The notes beneath the pieces are model-generated. The model had not been told where the DNA came from. It searched no databases and was given only the letters and a program-made list of their open reading frames with translations. This document shows, piece after piece, positions 22,962 to 34,680 of a stretch of DNA of 64,000 bases; the first letter of the stretch is position 1; each line of letters starts with the position of its first letter. Source of the stretch: Nipponacmea schrenckii (taxonomy: Eukaryota; Mollusca; Gastropoda; Lottiidae); NCBI GenBank assembly GCA_030562195.1, contig JAUJPP010000012.1, positions 15,066,001 through 15,130,000 of the forward strand. The letters are read 5' to 3'. The translations under genes and the position numbers were made by a program.

Positions 22962-23970
22962 TTTGAATGCCAAATTTGTTAGATATATAATTAGAATCGA
23001 ACTTAGTGTAACCGTGGAACCCATTTTCTTTTCGTCTAATTGGTTGATCGAACCAATTTCTTCTCCCGGTGAAGTCTTTGGAATACTTGAAATGCCAAAC
23101 CACCAAGACACAACGAATTTAAGACAGTTACAAAATAGTAAACAGTGTGCATAAAATTTTAAAAAAATATTTTTTTGTGTTAATTTTTGTGTTAATTTTT
23201 TTTTTTTTTTTTTGCATTTGAATTTAAAAACGATTGTATAACGATTTATTGTTGATTTATGTGTTGATTGATTGATGTTCATGTGGTGTTTTTAGTAGTA
23301 AAATATGTATATCTTAGTTGTTTTTCAAATTAAATTCTGTCTAGTTGACTTCATGTAAGAGACGTTTCACCTCTTTTTTCTTGGTCATAGCTGACAATGG
23401 CGATCGCTTTTCATGCTTCTTGGTGATGATGTTTCAGAATAAGCCTAAGTTGGACGTCGGAAGTCGAAATTTCTCAGTCGGTGTCTATCACAACAAAAAA
23501 GGGAACGGACAAAATTTAATAATATGTTCTTTCTAATTACATGCCGATAGACAATGGCCGCCATTACACTCTCTAATATGTTTGACAGCGCGTTTTACAG
23601 TGATTATGCTAAAGTGCAAAAGAGCCACCCGGGTCATGACACTTGTCAATCTACCCTTAAAGAAAACTTTTTTTTTTCTACTCTGAATTCCTGAATTCCT
23701 TATTGGATAATAATATATTTTTGGGTATTGGCAATTGTCGCAAGTTAACTTCTAACTAAATAAAAACCTCTAATGACAATAATGTGTAGCAGAATGTCAT
23801 CAAAAGAAAAGTTATAGTGCAAATGCAAGAACCAAAGACATCAAAATGAAAATAAAAATGGTTGAAATCATTGTTTAGTGTTCTCGAAAACACTCTTTAC
23901 AATCCCTTTAAGAGAATTGAACCTTCTTTGAGACTAAAATACCTCTTTTAATACAAGAAAATTATTGGTT
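22962..23970. other. Desaturase 3' flank and intergenic DNA
   Basis: A T-rich tract (23165-23215) and AT-rich sequence follow the stop codon. No frame resembles a protein. A polyadenylation site is expected here but was not placed with confidence. Confidence 0.4.
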
Positions 23971-23973
23971 CTA

Positions 23974-26900
23974 TTATGCACAAACTCTGGCTCCACAAAC
24001 TACGGCTTGGTTATCTTCATTAACCATTTGATAACAACATGTCTCGCCTTCTCCCATTTCAAAATCTTCTAGCCGTCTTTTAGTACATCCTGCTGGAGGG
24101 GGGACCCCATCTTCATACCCTTTTCTGTAAATATATACATGTGAAACATATATTATTGAATTACTGTCTGCACTAAGCAATGTCGCTATACTTAAGACAT
24201 TAAACATAGCACACGCTTACAAATACGATAGGAGAGTTAAAAGTTCCCAGCAAATTTTGAGATAAATTTTTGGATTTCTTTAACCCGGTTTCCTCTTTTC
24301 ATTGTTGCAGGTTGATTGGTTTGACATGGAAATGGCGTCTAGATTTGAGAATAAACCTAGGCCTCGCGGTTACAGACTGGTCACCTCTTGAGAGTTGAAA
24401 AACAAACAAGTGGTTGCCTAGCAAGATACGCCCACTTTAAAATATATTTTCTGTTTTAACACAGGCAGAAACTCCAACATTATTTAGGTCTAATCCAAGT
24501 TCTCATCAATATAAATGTTAACACCAAATTTGATTCAAATCAGATGAAACCTAGACTCTATTGTATTTACTAGCTAATTTTCATGAGTTTGGACTAATTC
24601 AAGGGCAATAACTCAAATATAGTTCATCAAAAATTAGTAAATATTGAACTTGTTCAAGATCTCAGCAATAAAAATGATCACATCAAATTTCATTCAAATC
24701 AGATGAAAACTGTATTATTTATCGCAATCACAAGCCAATTTCGCAATTTCAGTCAAGTGCAATAACTCAAAAAAAGTTTATCAAAAAATCGCAAATTTTG
24801 TACTTGACCAAGATCTCATCAATTTCAATGATCACACCAAATTTCATTCAAATCAGATGAAAACTGTTGTCTCTGTGGTGTTCACAAGTCTGTTTTGACG
24901 CCTTTTGACTAAGACAAGGGCAATAACTCAAAAAACGTTCACCAAAAAATCGTCACTATCAAACTTGTTTAAGATCTCATCAATACAAAAAATGACACAA
25001 AATTCCATTCAAATCCAATGGAAATTGTGATCTCTATCTCGTTCACAAGCAAATTTTGACGGGTTTTAACGAAGTCAAGTGCAATAACTCTAAAACCGTT
25101 CATAAAAAATCTCCCATTTCGAATTAGTCCAAGATCTCATCAATATAAATGATCACAGCAAGTTTCATTCAAATCCAATTAAAAATGTAGTCTCTATAGC
25201 GTTTACAAGCCAATTTAAACGCGTTTTGACTAACTCAAGTGCAATAAATCAAAAACTGTTCGTCGAAAATTCGCCAATTTCGAACTTGTCCGAGATCTCA
25301 TCAATATTACTAATCACAGCAAGTTTCATTCAAATCCTATAAAAACTGTTGTCTCTATCGCGTTCACAAGCCAATTTTGACGCGTTTTGACTAAGTCAAG
25401 TGCAATAACTCAAAAACCCTTCGTCGAAATATCGCCAATTTCGAACTTGTCCGAGACCTCATCAATATTAATATCACAGCAGTTTCATTCAAATCCTAAA
25501 AAACTGTTGTCTCTATCGCGTTCACAAGCAATTTTGACGCGTTGACTAAGGGTCAGACGCAATATCGATTCTCAATATGAATGAATGTCGCGGCTCATAA
25601 TTAAAGTTTTAAAATCCGACATATACTTAGTCTCTATGGCGTTTCCTAAGCAATTGTGGAAAGTGTGGATGAACATTAACTACATATCATTTAACACAAT
25701 TATAATCGTAGGCGATGATTCCAACGCCTAATCGACTGTGATATTAAAGTTTTAATACACAAACTTTTGTTGCGATCTTCGTCTTATACTTTGACTGCAA
25801 TAATTATCTCTCTTGTATCGAGGAAGTTTCTAGTACACATGCGGATAAGGAGAGGATCGGAGACTCTTGACAACCACTATGTCAGTAGGCCTACCTCCAA
25901 TATTTTTAAACAGTATAAATATGGCACTGTGTACAAGCAGCTTTCCTATGTAATAGTTCACAATATAATAGTTCACAATAGTGAATTATAATTTCACAAT
26001 ATTTTTGACAATATTTCAGTATTTAATAATAAAACTGCACATCACGTACCATACTCAGGAATATAATATTGTTTACAAAAAAAAAATATTCAGGAATGAC
26101 ATCAGATGGGTCATTATGCCATATAAGCCTCTGAAATTTTGTATTGTTTTCTGCGAGATTTCAGAAGTCAACTTTGGGAAATCATGATACTGTATTGCTC
26201 AAACCATTTCTGCTCTTTGTCATTAATGCCCTGTACATGCGAATAAGGATATACTGCTTAAAAATATCGAAGTACTGACAAAGTGGACTTCATTCATTAT
26301 TGTACGGGAAACACTGCTCTAGAAGGTACAAGTACAATTCTTGGTGGATGTTGATGATATTATATTAGAGAACGCAACAGAACGGTACAGGGTGTATTCT
26401 TGTTCAGTTCCACTGAAATCAGATTTATACCTCTTATGTCATTTTTGTGGAACAAAATCATAATCTCTGTTTCTCTTTATGTATCATAGTCTACTCGACT
26501 TATAACAAACTTCTGCAATTCAAATCCCCTTTCTCTCACTTGACATCAAACACTCGCATTAAACGTGACTAAAGTCTACTCTTAGGGAACGGAACATGAC
26601 TAGACCCTGTTCCGTTCCGTTGGTTATTTTTTCCGCTTCGTTCCACAAAATACAAATAACCTTACATCCCACTACTTCTGCAGAGTTCAATGACGGTTTA
26701 AAATCTCGTAACAGTTTCGTTAATCTTTTCACGCCTAAATTTATTCATAAAAACGTAATAATTTCCAGTCTTTCAGATGTAAATCTTATGAAAATTGCCG
26801 GTCCGCAAGATTCTCTTACCCGTACTATTCTTATAAATTTCGAGCATTGGAGATTTGTTGGAAGTTAAGAACGGCTCCAATTGAACAGTATTTGGCTATT

Positions 26901-28200
26901 TACTAGTGGTAAAATATCTCTTGTCGTCTATTTTTAGATTATGACGTAGTTCTGCTAACCAATCAACTGCCGGCTCCGATCCTCTCCTTATCCGCATGTT
27001 TCTAGTACTACATAGAGGGATTCCGTTGGATTGTATGTTAGCGAATACAGCCAATCAAAGTCCTTGCATTGAAAATAAGGTATCGTAGGTGAAGAATAAA
27101 AAGAGAAGCGATCATCTTTATGTCGTATGGAAGTAGGCACTACACAGAAAGTGAGTTTCGACGCATGTCTGATGTACGTATTTTGATATTAATAATAAAC
27201 ATTATGAAGAGAAATGATTACCAAAATATAAATTTCAATATACCACGCTAAGCATACATCGGATATAATCGTTAAGAAGTAGGCCTACATACCCATAACA
27301 CAAAATTCCTTCATGAATAACACTACATTCACAGTCGAAACAATCCTGCGTTTTTTTCTGGTCGATGGCCCATTCCACATTCGTGTCGGTCTCTACGCAA
27401 TATTGTTCCGGAACGCCGTTTGCTATTTTCATTTAAAATAAATAAAACATAAAACAATCCATTGCAAATGAAATGAAGTGAGTGGAGTTTTACCTTCTAC
27501 TCTTCTCATTTAGTTGGAGCGTCGTATCAAGTAAATAATTAGAAGATAAACACTTTCTGTTTTAGATTTAGAGGGGGTTTATTCGATATTGTACCACAAA
27601 TTGTGATTATTTTTTATGGATAATTTAGAACATGGGTTATTCGGTTTTTATGACGTTAGGTGCAGTATGACGCACATAACAACAAACTACACGTGCGCTA
27701 TCGAATGAAAAAGAAGACATCCTTTTTATCTTTAACATCAACAAGATTTGTAACTAGTTCGCTGAAATTAATACGCCAAATTGCAAAGACATGATGTCAA
27801 ATTGCTAATTAAACCCCATGTATTTGGACCAATCAGAACTCAGAAATTTTGTTATTTGTGGTACAATTATGGTTAATCGCTAGAATTAGTCCTCAGAAAT
27901 ACACCGACGACTGAAAACACCAGTTACCACCGGTGCTACTATATACCTAAAAATGTTCTTTTGCTGTTGACCTGAGTGTTTTGCGACTGTCCTGGAGTAA
28001 GTTCCCTCTATTGTAAAACTGAGTCACGTTGCCATCTTCATTAGAAGGGTTGCAGAAATTCAGGTGTAAAGCGAAATCGCTGAATTCAAATCAGCATACT
28101 AACCTACTTTCAAACGCAAATCGCCAATTTTTCTGTGAACTCCTTGAATGTTGACAATCAACATGGAACATGACACTGCTAAACACACCAATAAATTCAT
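23974..28200 (-). CDS. Secreted cysteine-rich protein, beta-microseminoprotein-like (copy A)
   Basis: Three coding exons join in phase: 28200-28104 (start and signal peptide), 27422-27293 and 24124-23974, giving 125 residues. Residues 1-20 (MNLLVCLAVSCSMLIVNIQG) look like a signal peptide. The mature part has ten cysteines in the order YC, DC, DCxCxC-type pair, ILC, GC, TCC, VVC and VC, with NVEW before 'QDCFDCEC'. This matches the beta-microseminoprotein (PSP94/MSMB) plan of NxxW, DCxxCxC, ILC and a second half starting GY.DG. Those proteins are small, secreted and disulfide-rich; their molluscan role is not established. A 5' noncoding exon with donor at 28738/28739 lies upstream. Intron 2 (24125-27292) hosts a transposon and a tandem repeat array. 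The exon plan and sequence are shared with copy B at 32813-33515. Confidence 0.75.
24275..24400 (+). repeat. SINE-tail-like fragment
   Basis: The landmarks 'acccggtttcctc', 'gttgcaggttgattggtttg' and 'aatggcgtctaga' correspond to the fuller copy at 59780-60095. It is truncated and lies in intron 2 of the copy A gene. Confidence 0.5.
24405..25590 (-). mobile_element. Pearl-like element 3, reversed, ~7 tandem cores
   Basis: It opens with 'tgcctagcaagatacgccca', close to the end block at 38345, then about seven units of ~155 bp containing 'caataactcaaaaa', 'aagatctcatcaat', 'tttcattcaaatc' and 'cgttcacaagccaattttga'. The unit family is related to, but distinct from, the arrays at 12 kb and 16 kb. 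The far end block is not recognisable. Confidence 0.55.
25837..26999. mobile_element. 1.16 kb non-autonomous transposon with 26 bp inverted repeats and 9 bp target duplication
   Basis: The left end, starting 'acatgcggataaggagagga', is an exact inverted match for 26 bp to the right end. Both sides carry the 9 bp direct repeat TTCTAGTAC (25828-25836 and 27000-27008), a clean target duplication. Nine-base duplications are typical of Mutator-like elements. The interior has one 90-codon frame (26596-26868) with no recognisable domain, so the element is probably mobilised by another transposase. It lies in intron 2 of the copy A gene. Confidence 0.85.
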
Positions 28201-28628
28201 CGTAGCTAAAATAAGAGCAGGTCGTAAAACTCCATTTCAATTCATACAAATTTACATGAGTACGAGTATGACAGCCACTTGGTTCAAAATGATGAACAGC
28301 TTTGAAATTGATCCCATAACTGTTTTATCCAATGAAATAGAAGCTCGTACAAGACACGAGTAAAGCTTCGGCTATGTAATAACATCAACATCAATTTCCA
28401 GTTGCATATTTTAGCTCCACCTACTTTCTTCTTAGATTGTGTTTGATTTTCATGTTCAGTTATCCGTAATACCGTATGGTACATTTAACGAATTGTTGAT
28501 AATACACCATGCCAGATATATTAAGCACGTTATCTTTTAAAAACGCAAAAGACAAAAATGTAATTCAGTAAATACAGTTCTATGTTACTACCGTAAGTGG
28601 CATTTAGTAATTGAACAAAACTTTGACA

Positions 28629-28722
28629 GTATTGGGTGGATAACAAGAAATTGTGTCCAGTTATAGTTACAGTTCTATGTCATCATGCCGTACGCACTAT
28701 TGTCTTGAATTGCACTATTACA
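28629..28722 (+). repeat. Upstream segment of copy A with an inverted duplicate at 32395-32485
   Basis: The segment 'gttacagttctatgtcatca' through 'cgtacgcactattgtcttga' reappears as its complement near 32395-32485, differing mainly by a 5 bp gap. It adjoins the probable noncoding first exon of the copy A gene, so a stretch of promoter or 5' flank has been copied in reverse next to the end of copy B. Confidence 0.75.
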
Positions 28723-29238
28723 ATAGGACAAGACTTACCTTAAAATACGTCCTTTGTCTTATAATGGAAGCAAAGTTAGAAATACTACAAGTGAGGCGCT
28801 ACGTCCTGCTTTATACGCTACACTACACGCCCATATGAGACAGAAAAGAACTATAATGAATTTTAATATCAATTTAACAATGGATAACCTGTTGCATGAT
28901 TTCTAAATCTTTAATTCAAACTGGCATTTCAAATATTTAAATCAGTTATAACATGCCGAATTTCCAATTTCACATTCAAAAACTCTTTTTTTGAATTTTT
29001 GAATTTTGCGACAGGTGGTTAGTATTCAATAATTGATAATATTTTTTGTTCATATTATTGAAATGAAATCCGATTTAAATATTTTGATCAAATTTGTTCA
29101 AAATATTTTAAAGTGCAACAGAGTATTAAGATGGCTTGAAATATAGTTTACGTCCAATGTTCATCCCCTGAACATCATTTCTTTCCGGTGAGGACCGAGT
29201 CGGAATTTTACCCTCACCGACTTCTTTCCTTATTTCTT

Positions 29239-31692
29239 ATGGAGGTATATTAGGGCCAATATCCAATGATATAAACATATCACTAAGACAACATTTACGC
29301 TACAAAGGTTAAATTACATTGTGCATTATACCATAAATTCATCCAACATAATACCGCTAATGATTTAACCAAGTTAGATTATACTTATGTCAGAAGATAT
29401 GTCTTATTTTTCTTATAACATTTTACATTATTAACAATCTATCACGCAAAAACATTTCACAATATCTTTCATTTTTATTATATAAAACTAAATGAATATT
29501 ACACTTTGTATATTGCATTAAGCAAAAATTTCGTTTCGTAAAATGAGAGATGTTTTCTGTTTCGTGTTTTTTCTTTTCTGTTTCGTGTTTTTTCTTTTCT
29601 GTTTTTTCTACCGTGCATTATCTTTTTTATGCAAATCATTGCCCTCATTAATATTCATGAGATAAACAGTTACGCTTGCGCGACTGGCAACATCCGAGTT
29701 AGTTTGTTTACATTGGTGGTATAATTTGTTTTGGTGTGATTTGATTTTCAGAAGAATTCGTAGAATAGCAAATAATTTGGAAGCAGGGCATCCTTTGGAA
29801 AATATTTAACATCAGCCTGAATGCGTGAATAGTATAGAAGCAACATTAGATTTAAAACTTAACAATGAAATGAATTTTAACCTTGAAAATTGTGTCGTTA
29901 ATCTGTCAAAATTTTGGGTTTACTCCTATTACTCACAATTCCCATTTCTCATAATTAATTATTTATGGTTTAGTGCATCTTTAATCCCTAGCTGTACCCC
30001 TATAGAGACAAGGACATAACCCATGTATTCTTTAATCTCAATCTCAATATTAACAACAACAAAAATTATTAAAAAAAAATAATATTAAAGCACATATTTA
30101 TTCACATATTTAAGCACTTTGATTAAATCAATTCAATATCATCAAATGACCGACTGAATTCAAATATTCCAAACAGTCTTCTCTTGACTGACCAACTGGT
30201 TGTTTAATCGTTCCAACCTATTGTCAATTTCCGTATAAACTCGTCATTTACATCTAACGGCACCACCAAAGTGTGTTTAACTTCGCCCTTTCGGTCATTT
30301 CAACTTTCTTTTTTGTGGACATGAAGTTGAAAATAGTTGGATGATTATGGGTGAACATTTTGTTTAAGCGACTGTGAAATCCCTCTAAAATGTTGTTGGT
30401 GCAGGGCCCGACTGTGTTGTAATGGTTCCAAAGATGGCTGGGAAATCTGGCATCATCATCAACCCAGGTAGTTGTGATATAGTCATGGAAGGAAACTTTA
30501 TTCTCTACATCCACGTTTCTTGGACTGTATCAATTGATAATAATGGCAGACCGACAGCGCTCCTATAACTGATATCATCTAATGAAGTTATGGTTCATTC
30601 CCGGGAAGTCACCGCTTGGGTCAAAACTACTCATGCAGATACAAAAAACGGTGGCACCATTGCACATCTTGAACCTGAATTTCAACAATTTAATCAAAGA
30701 TGCCAAACAGTGAGTGACACCGATAATTAGTCATGTAAATACAAATTAGTGAACGATTTTCATGAATTTAAGTCGCTGTTAATGAGCTCTTAACACTTTT
30801 AATCTCGCGGCGGCATTACTTAAAATCATCCAAGAAAACAAAACGGTGACTTCCGAGGAATTGGAAATTTTCTAGCGGTGACTTCCCGGGAAGACACCGA
30901 AGTTACATGTATTTAACCAAAAAGTTGATTGAAGACAGTTAACATCAAACCAATTTGGGATAGCTAATATATGAATATATCAAACAAACAAAAAACCTAA
31001 AGAAACTGTAGAAAGCTGAGTAACTTAAATTATTAATTGTTCCAGTCGTTAATCCAGCTACTGGTCTGCTTGGACTGTTCCATTTATACTATAGGTATTT
31101 ATTATTTTCAGAACTTAATTTATGAGTACTGGGATTATGAATAATGGGAATTATAAGTAATGGCAACACACCAAATTTTTGACAATTACCAAGCCTGATC
31201 ACGGACTATAGGCTCAGACCATAGTTCAGACTAGTTACCGGTATAATAAAGAGTTATCTCCCCATGAGGCGAATTAATTTCTTTACATTCTGGTGAATAT
31301 TTAAGAGTGTCATGACCTATAAATTTGCATAAAATGCACGGTAGAAAAAACAGAAAAGAAAAAACACGAAACAGAAAACCTCTCTCATTTTACGAAACGA
31401 AATTTTTGCTTAATGTAATATACAAAGTGTAATATTCATTTAGTTTTATATAATAAAAATGAAAGATATTGTGAAATGTTTTTGCGTGATAGATTGTTAA
31501 TAATGTAAAATGTTATAAGAAAAATAAGACATATCTTCTGACATAAGTATAATCTAACTTGGTTAAATCATTAGCGGTATTTTGTTGGATGAATTTATGG
31601 TATAATGCACAATGTAATTTAACCTTTGTAGCGTAAATGTTGTCTTAGTGATATGTTTATATCATTGGATATTGGCCCTAATATACCTCCAT
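29239..31692. mobile_element. Mutator-like element with ~370-400 bp inverted repeats
   Basis: The terminal inverted repeats at 29239-29636 and 31321-31692 match almost throughout, beginning 'atggaggtatattagggcca'. The left arm has an extra ~22 bp tandem duplication of 'ctgtttcgtgttttttcttt'. Long terminal repeats are typical of Mutator-like elements, and the interior carries a MULE-type transposase remnant (30254-30514). Flanking 9-mers (tatttctta and taatttcta) agree at only 6 of 9 positions, so the target duplication is uncertain. It lies between the two cysteine-rich genes. Confidence 0.8.
30254..30514 (-). pseudogene. MULE transposase remnant
   Basis: This 86-codon frame contains 'HLWNHYNTVGPCTNNILEGF' followed by HSRLNK and 'HPTIFNFM'. 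That is the late conserved region of Mutator-like transposases, where T-N-N-x-x-E-G-x-H/N-x-R-L is characteristic. Upstream catalytic parts are not visible, and in-frame stops interrupt the sequence just downstream. It is a fragment of the element bounded by the inverted repeats at 29239 and 31692. Confidence 0.7.
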
Positions 31693-31924
31693 AATTTCTA
31701 AGTATCTTTGACAGACTGTATAGTATTTCCGAACTAACCATTGAATTTGTCTTAAAAACTGGTCTGTTTCCCCATATGTACTTCCGATTTTAAACAAACT
31801 TATTTTCGACAGTTGTCTCCCATAGAGTGGTGGGTTAGTTCGAAGACTGCTGTTATCACTTTGGTAGATGTTGGTGGATGACAAGTTAACAGACTAGAAA
31901 GTTGTTGCTAGACGGTCGGTTTAA

Positions 31925-32248
31925 AGGGATAATAGGTCTTAGAACGGAACATAAAATTTGAAAACTTTAAACTGGACTAATAAGAGCTCTCTTCATCAGT
32001 AAATTTACCGTCTACCATATATAACATAAAAAAAAAGTAATTATTCAAAAAGATGCATTTGATTATTGAAAAACGCTTAATAAATTGAATAAGCGTTTTT
32101 CAAAAATGACTTAGTTTTATGAGATTTCCGGATTTTACATGGATTCTGTAACTTTACGACACCAGGTAAGTTTATTGATGAATATATACTCATATTGACT
32201 ATTCTTGAGAACTAAAATTTTTAATTCATGCAAAGAAGTAGTATCCCT
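31925..32248 (+). mobile_element. AGGGATA-family MITE, intact, TTAA target duplication
   Basis: TTAA (31921-31924) precedes AGGGATAATAGGTCTTAGAA, and the right end TATCCCT is followed by TTAA (32249-32252). The interior contains a perfect-looking hairpin around 'attgaaaaacgcttaataaa' and 'ttgaataagcgtttttcaa', plus the landmark 'caccaggtaagtttattgat'. It has no coding capacity. The same ends bound the 5.5 kb element at 6386-11875. Confidence 0.85.
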
Positions 32249-32394
32249 TTAATTTGAGCGATCCGTGTTAGTGGTTGGTAGCTAGTCTCCGTTGAGTCAT
32301 TCTGAACATTATTTGAACCCTACAATAGTCATAACCGAAAGATGATTTTCATTCTCATAAATAATGGGACATGGCAAATGTCTTTGAAAGATTT

Positions 32395-32485
32395 GAGAAA
32401 ATTCAAGACAATAGTGCGTACGGCATGATGACATAGAACTGTAACTATAACTGGACACAATTTATCCACCCAATACTGTCAAGGT
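32395..32485 (-). repeat. Inverted copy of the copy A upstream segment
   Basis: This is the complement of 28629-28722, carrying 'tgcgtacggcatgatgacat' and 'actataactggacacaattt'. It lies about 330 bp past the 3' end of the copy B gene. Confidence 0.75.
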
Positions 32486-32589
32486 TTTTGCCATCCTCGA
32501 AATTTCGTTTATACTGCGCAAATATTTCATGATCTTTTTCTTTTCACATTATCAAGATCTGTAATAAGTTCTTTCCTACGGTATCTTAC

Positions 32590-32706
32590 ATACGACATAG
32601 TTATTTTTTTCTTTATTTTGAATAAAATACTTTTCACCTAAGTTTACTGATTAATATATACATTGAGAGCTAAAATTTTATGTTCATGCTTAGACGCAGT
32701 GTTCCT
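32590..32706 (+). repeat. Truncated AGGGATA-family MITE
   Basis: The right-end landmarks 'cacctaagtttactgatta', 'gagctaaaattttatgttca' and 'gttcct' are followed by TTAA at 32707-32710. The left half is missing. Confidence 0.55.
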
Positions 32707-32812
32707 TTAAAGAGAACTGAAAAAACTAAAGGATAAAATAAAACACATAAAAATGAAAACATTTTCTTTATTCTAGTGTTTTCAAAAGAAGTATACAGTT
32801 GTGGATGTCGAT

Positions 32813-33492
32813 TTATGCACAGACTTTTTCTCCACAAACTTCGGCTTGGTTATCTTCATTAACCATTTGATAACAACACGTCTCTCCTTCTCCCATTTGA
32901 AAATCTTCTAGCCGTCTTTTAGTACATCCTGCTGGAGGGGGGACCCCATCTTCATACCCTATTCTGTGAATATATAACACAAAAAATACATCACTGAAAT
33001 ACTGGCTGTAGTTTAATTGTACGTTAGCGAATACAGCCAATTAGAGTCCTGCACAAAGTCTGTATACAATAGACCATAATATTTCCACTCTGTCTGTCGA
33101 GGGATATGATTGGCCGTATTGAATAAGCATATACGTCGGACTAGTCGTACAAGAAGTACATACCCATTACAGAGAATTCCTTCAATTCCACATTCACACT
33201 CGAAACAATCTTCGGTTCTTTTCTGGTTGAAGGCCCACTCTACATTGGTGTCAGTCTCTACACAATATTTTTCCGGCTCGCCGTTTGCTATTTTAATATA
33301 TAAAAAGAATCATTCAGTCGGGGCATGTCGTATCAAGTGAATAATTAAAGGGGTACTCTTGTTATGGTTAATCGCAAAAATAAATTCACGACTAAAAACA
33401 CAATAAACCTGATTCTAATCATCATACTTACCCATTCTTAAATTCACAGAACCAATTGTTCTTTGATTCGCTTGAATGTTGACAATCAACAT
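32813..33492 (-). CDS. Secreted cysteine-rich protein, beta-microseminoprotein-like (copy B, altered start)
   Basis: The exons 33492-33432, 33287-33164 and 32963-32813 join in phase and give 111 residues if translation starts at the internal ATG at 33492-33490. The ten cysteines are conserved with copy A (EKYC, NVEW, 'EDCFECEC', ILC, AGC, ETCC, EVC and KVC). In copy A the same exon starts with a full signal peptide. Here about 20-25 bp between the acceptor and 'gcagtgtcatgttcc' are gone, the upstream ATG is lost and an in-frame TAG directly precedes the shared GCA codon. The remaining N-terminus (MLIVNIQANQR) is a short, weak secretion signal. Copy B may be a decaying duplicate, may use another first exon, or may make a poorly secreted form. 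A noncoding exon donor like copy A's lies at 34072/34073. Confidence 0.6.
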
Positions 33493-33515
33493 GGAACATG
33501 ACACTGCCTATCAAG

Positions 33516-34480
33516 CTAAAATAAAGGTGTTGTTTAGATTAAGGTGAAATCTTCGACCAAGAGACATTAAATTTCTGTTTTTTCTTAATTATTTTGACGA
33601 ACTTAACCCAATACAAAATTTCCAATGGTGATTAACTCCACAACTTTCACGATAACAATCAAAGACTGGAATACGACTGACGTTTCAAACTGCAAAATTT
33701 GTTGATTTCGGACTATACTTTTTATTGTTCATAATATTCTCTCAGGTCTCGTAGATACGTGTAGCTTACAGGAGATTTTGCCTGGTTTGCATCTATAGGA
33801 TAAGACCACACCTTGTCGGTAAATCTTCAACCTAATCGGTAAAACATAGACGTTTATCCCCACCCCCTCACCTTTCTCACTCATGGCCAACATCGGAAAA
33901 CCTCTCAATTGATACCGAACGTTTAAAACCGAGAGTCCGTCAGTAAAACTTAGACGTTACAACCCGTAGTCAAAACAGCCATGATTCACCCATGGCGAAA
34001 ATATTAAAAGTCAGTTACCTGTCTCAGCACTATTTTCCTTGAATTGCATTATAAAAAAGATGACAAACATACCTTAAATTACTTACGCTATTTGCCAGAA
34101 CGATAATTAGAAATACTTAAATTAAGGCGTTACATCGTAATTTATACCGTAGCTACCCACAGAGCAGGACAATTCAGAATTTTAATAATATCATTTTGAC
34201 AATGGGTAACCTGTTGCATTATTTCTCGATCTTAAGTCAGAGTGGCATTTCAAATATTTTCTTTTCTTATTTTGTTGAGTTTTATTTGATTTTTAATATT
34301 TTTAATTAAAACATTCCGATATCCAATTCAAAAACATTTATATGACTTTTTGTAATTTGCGACAGTTGGTAGTTATATAATTTTAAAATTAATTTTATTA
34401 TTCATAATATTTTTTTTCTTCTTTTAAATAAAGTGAAATCCGATTCGAAATATTTGAACAAATCTGACGTTGGTTTATTA
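33516..34480. other. 5' flank of copy B, paralogous to the flank of copy A
   Basis: Blocks around 34040-34400 match 28690-29040 in the same order: 'ccttgaattgcat', the exon donor 'accttaaatt', 'aacctgttgcatt', 'ggcatttcaaatatt' and 'gcgacag.tggt'. The duplication therefore took the upstream region along with the gene. Confidence 0.6.
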
Positions 34481-34680
34481 AAATACATATTATGCACTGC
34501 GGTGTCTGATTTTAGTAATATGCAAGTTTATCGCTTTTATATGACCGTCTGAAAATAATGTAGGCTTATGCCTGGCAAAATTTCCCTCCTTGCACACTGA
34601 AAACTCCATTTCATTATTTTTTGAAAATAAAATATGGCTTTTTTCCTTCCTACTATTATCTCTATTCCAATGTGTATACA

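Noticed and set aside
26596..26868. 90-codon frame as a transposase
   Set aside because: It contains no DDE-type or zinc-finger motif and no recognisable similarity. It is kept only as part of a non-autonomous element.
28104..28205. Reading frame giving 'VMFHVDCQHS' in the first coding exon of the cysteine-rich genes
   Set aside because: That frame ends in a phase that puts stops in the next exon in both copies. The other frame begins with ATG, reads as a signal peptide and joins in phase.
29230..31701. Exact 9 bp target duplication of the Mutator-like element
   Set aside because: The best flanking 9-mers agree at only 6 of 9 positions, so it is not claimed. The element call rests on its ends and transposase remnant.
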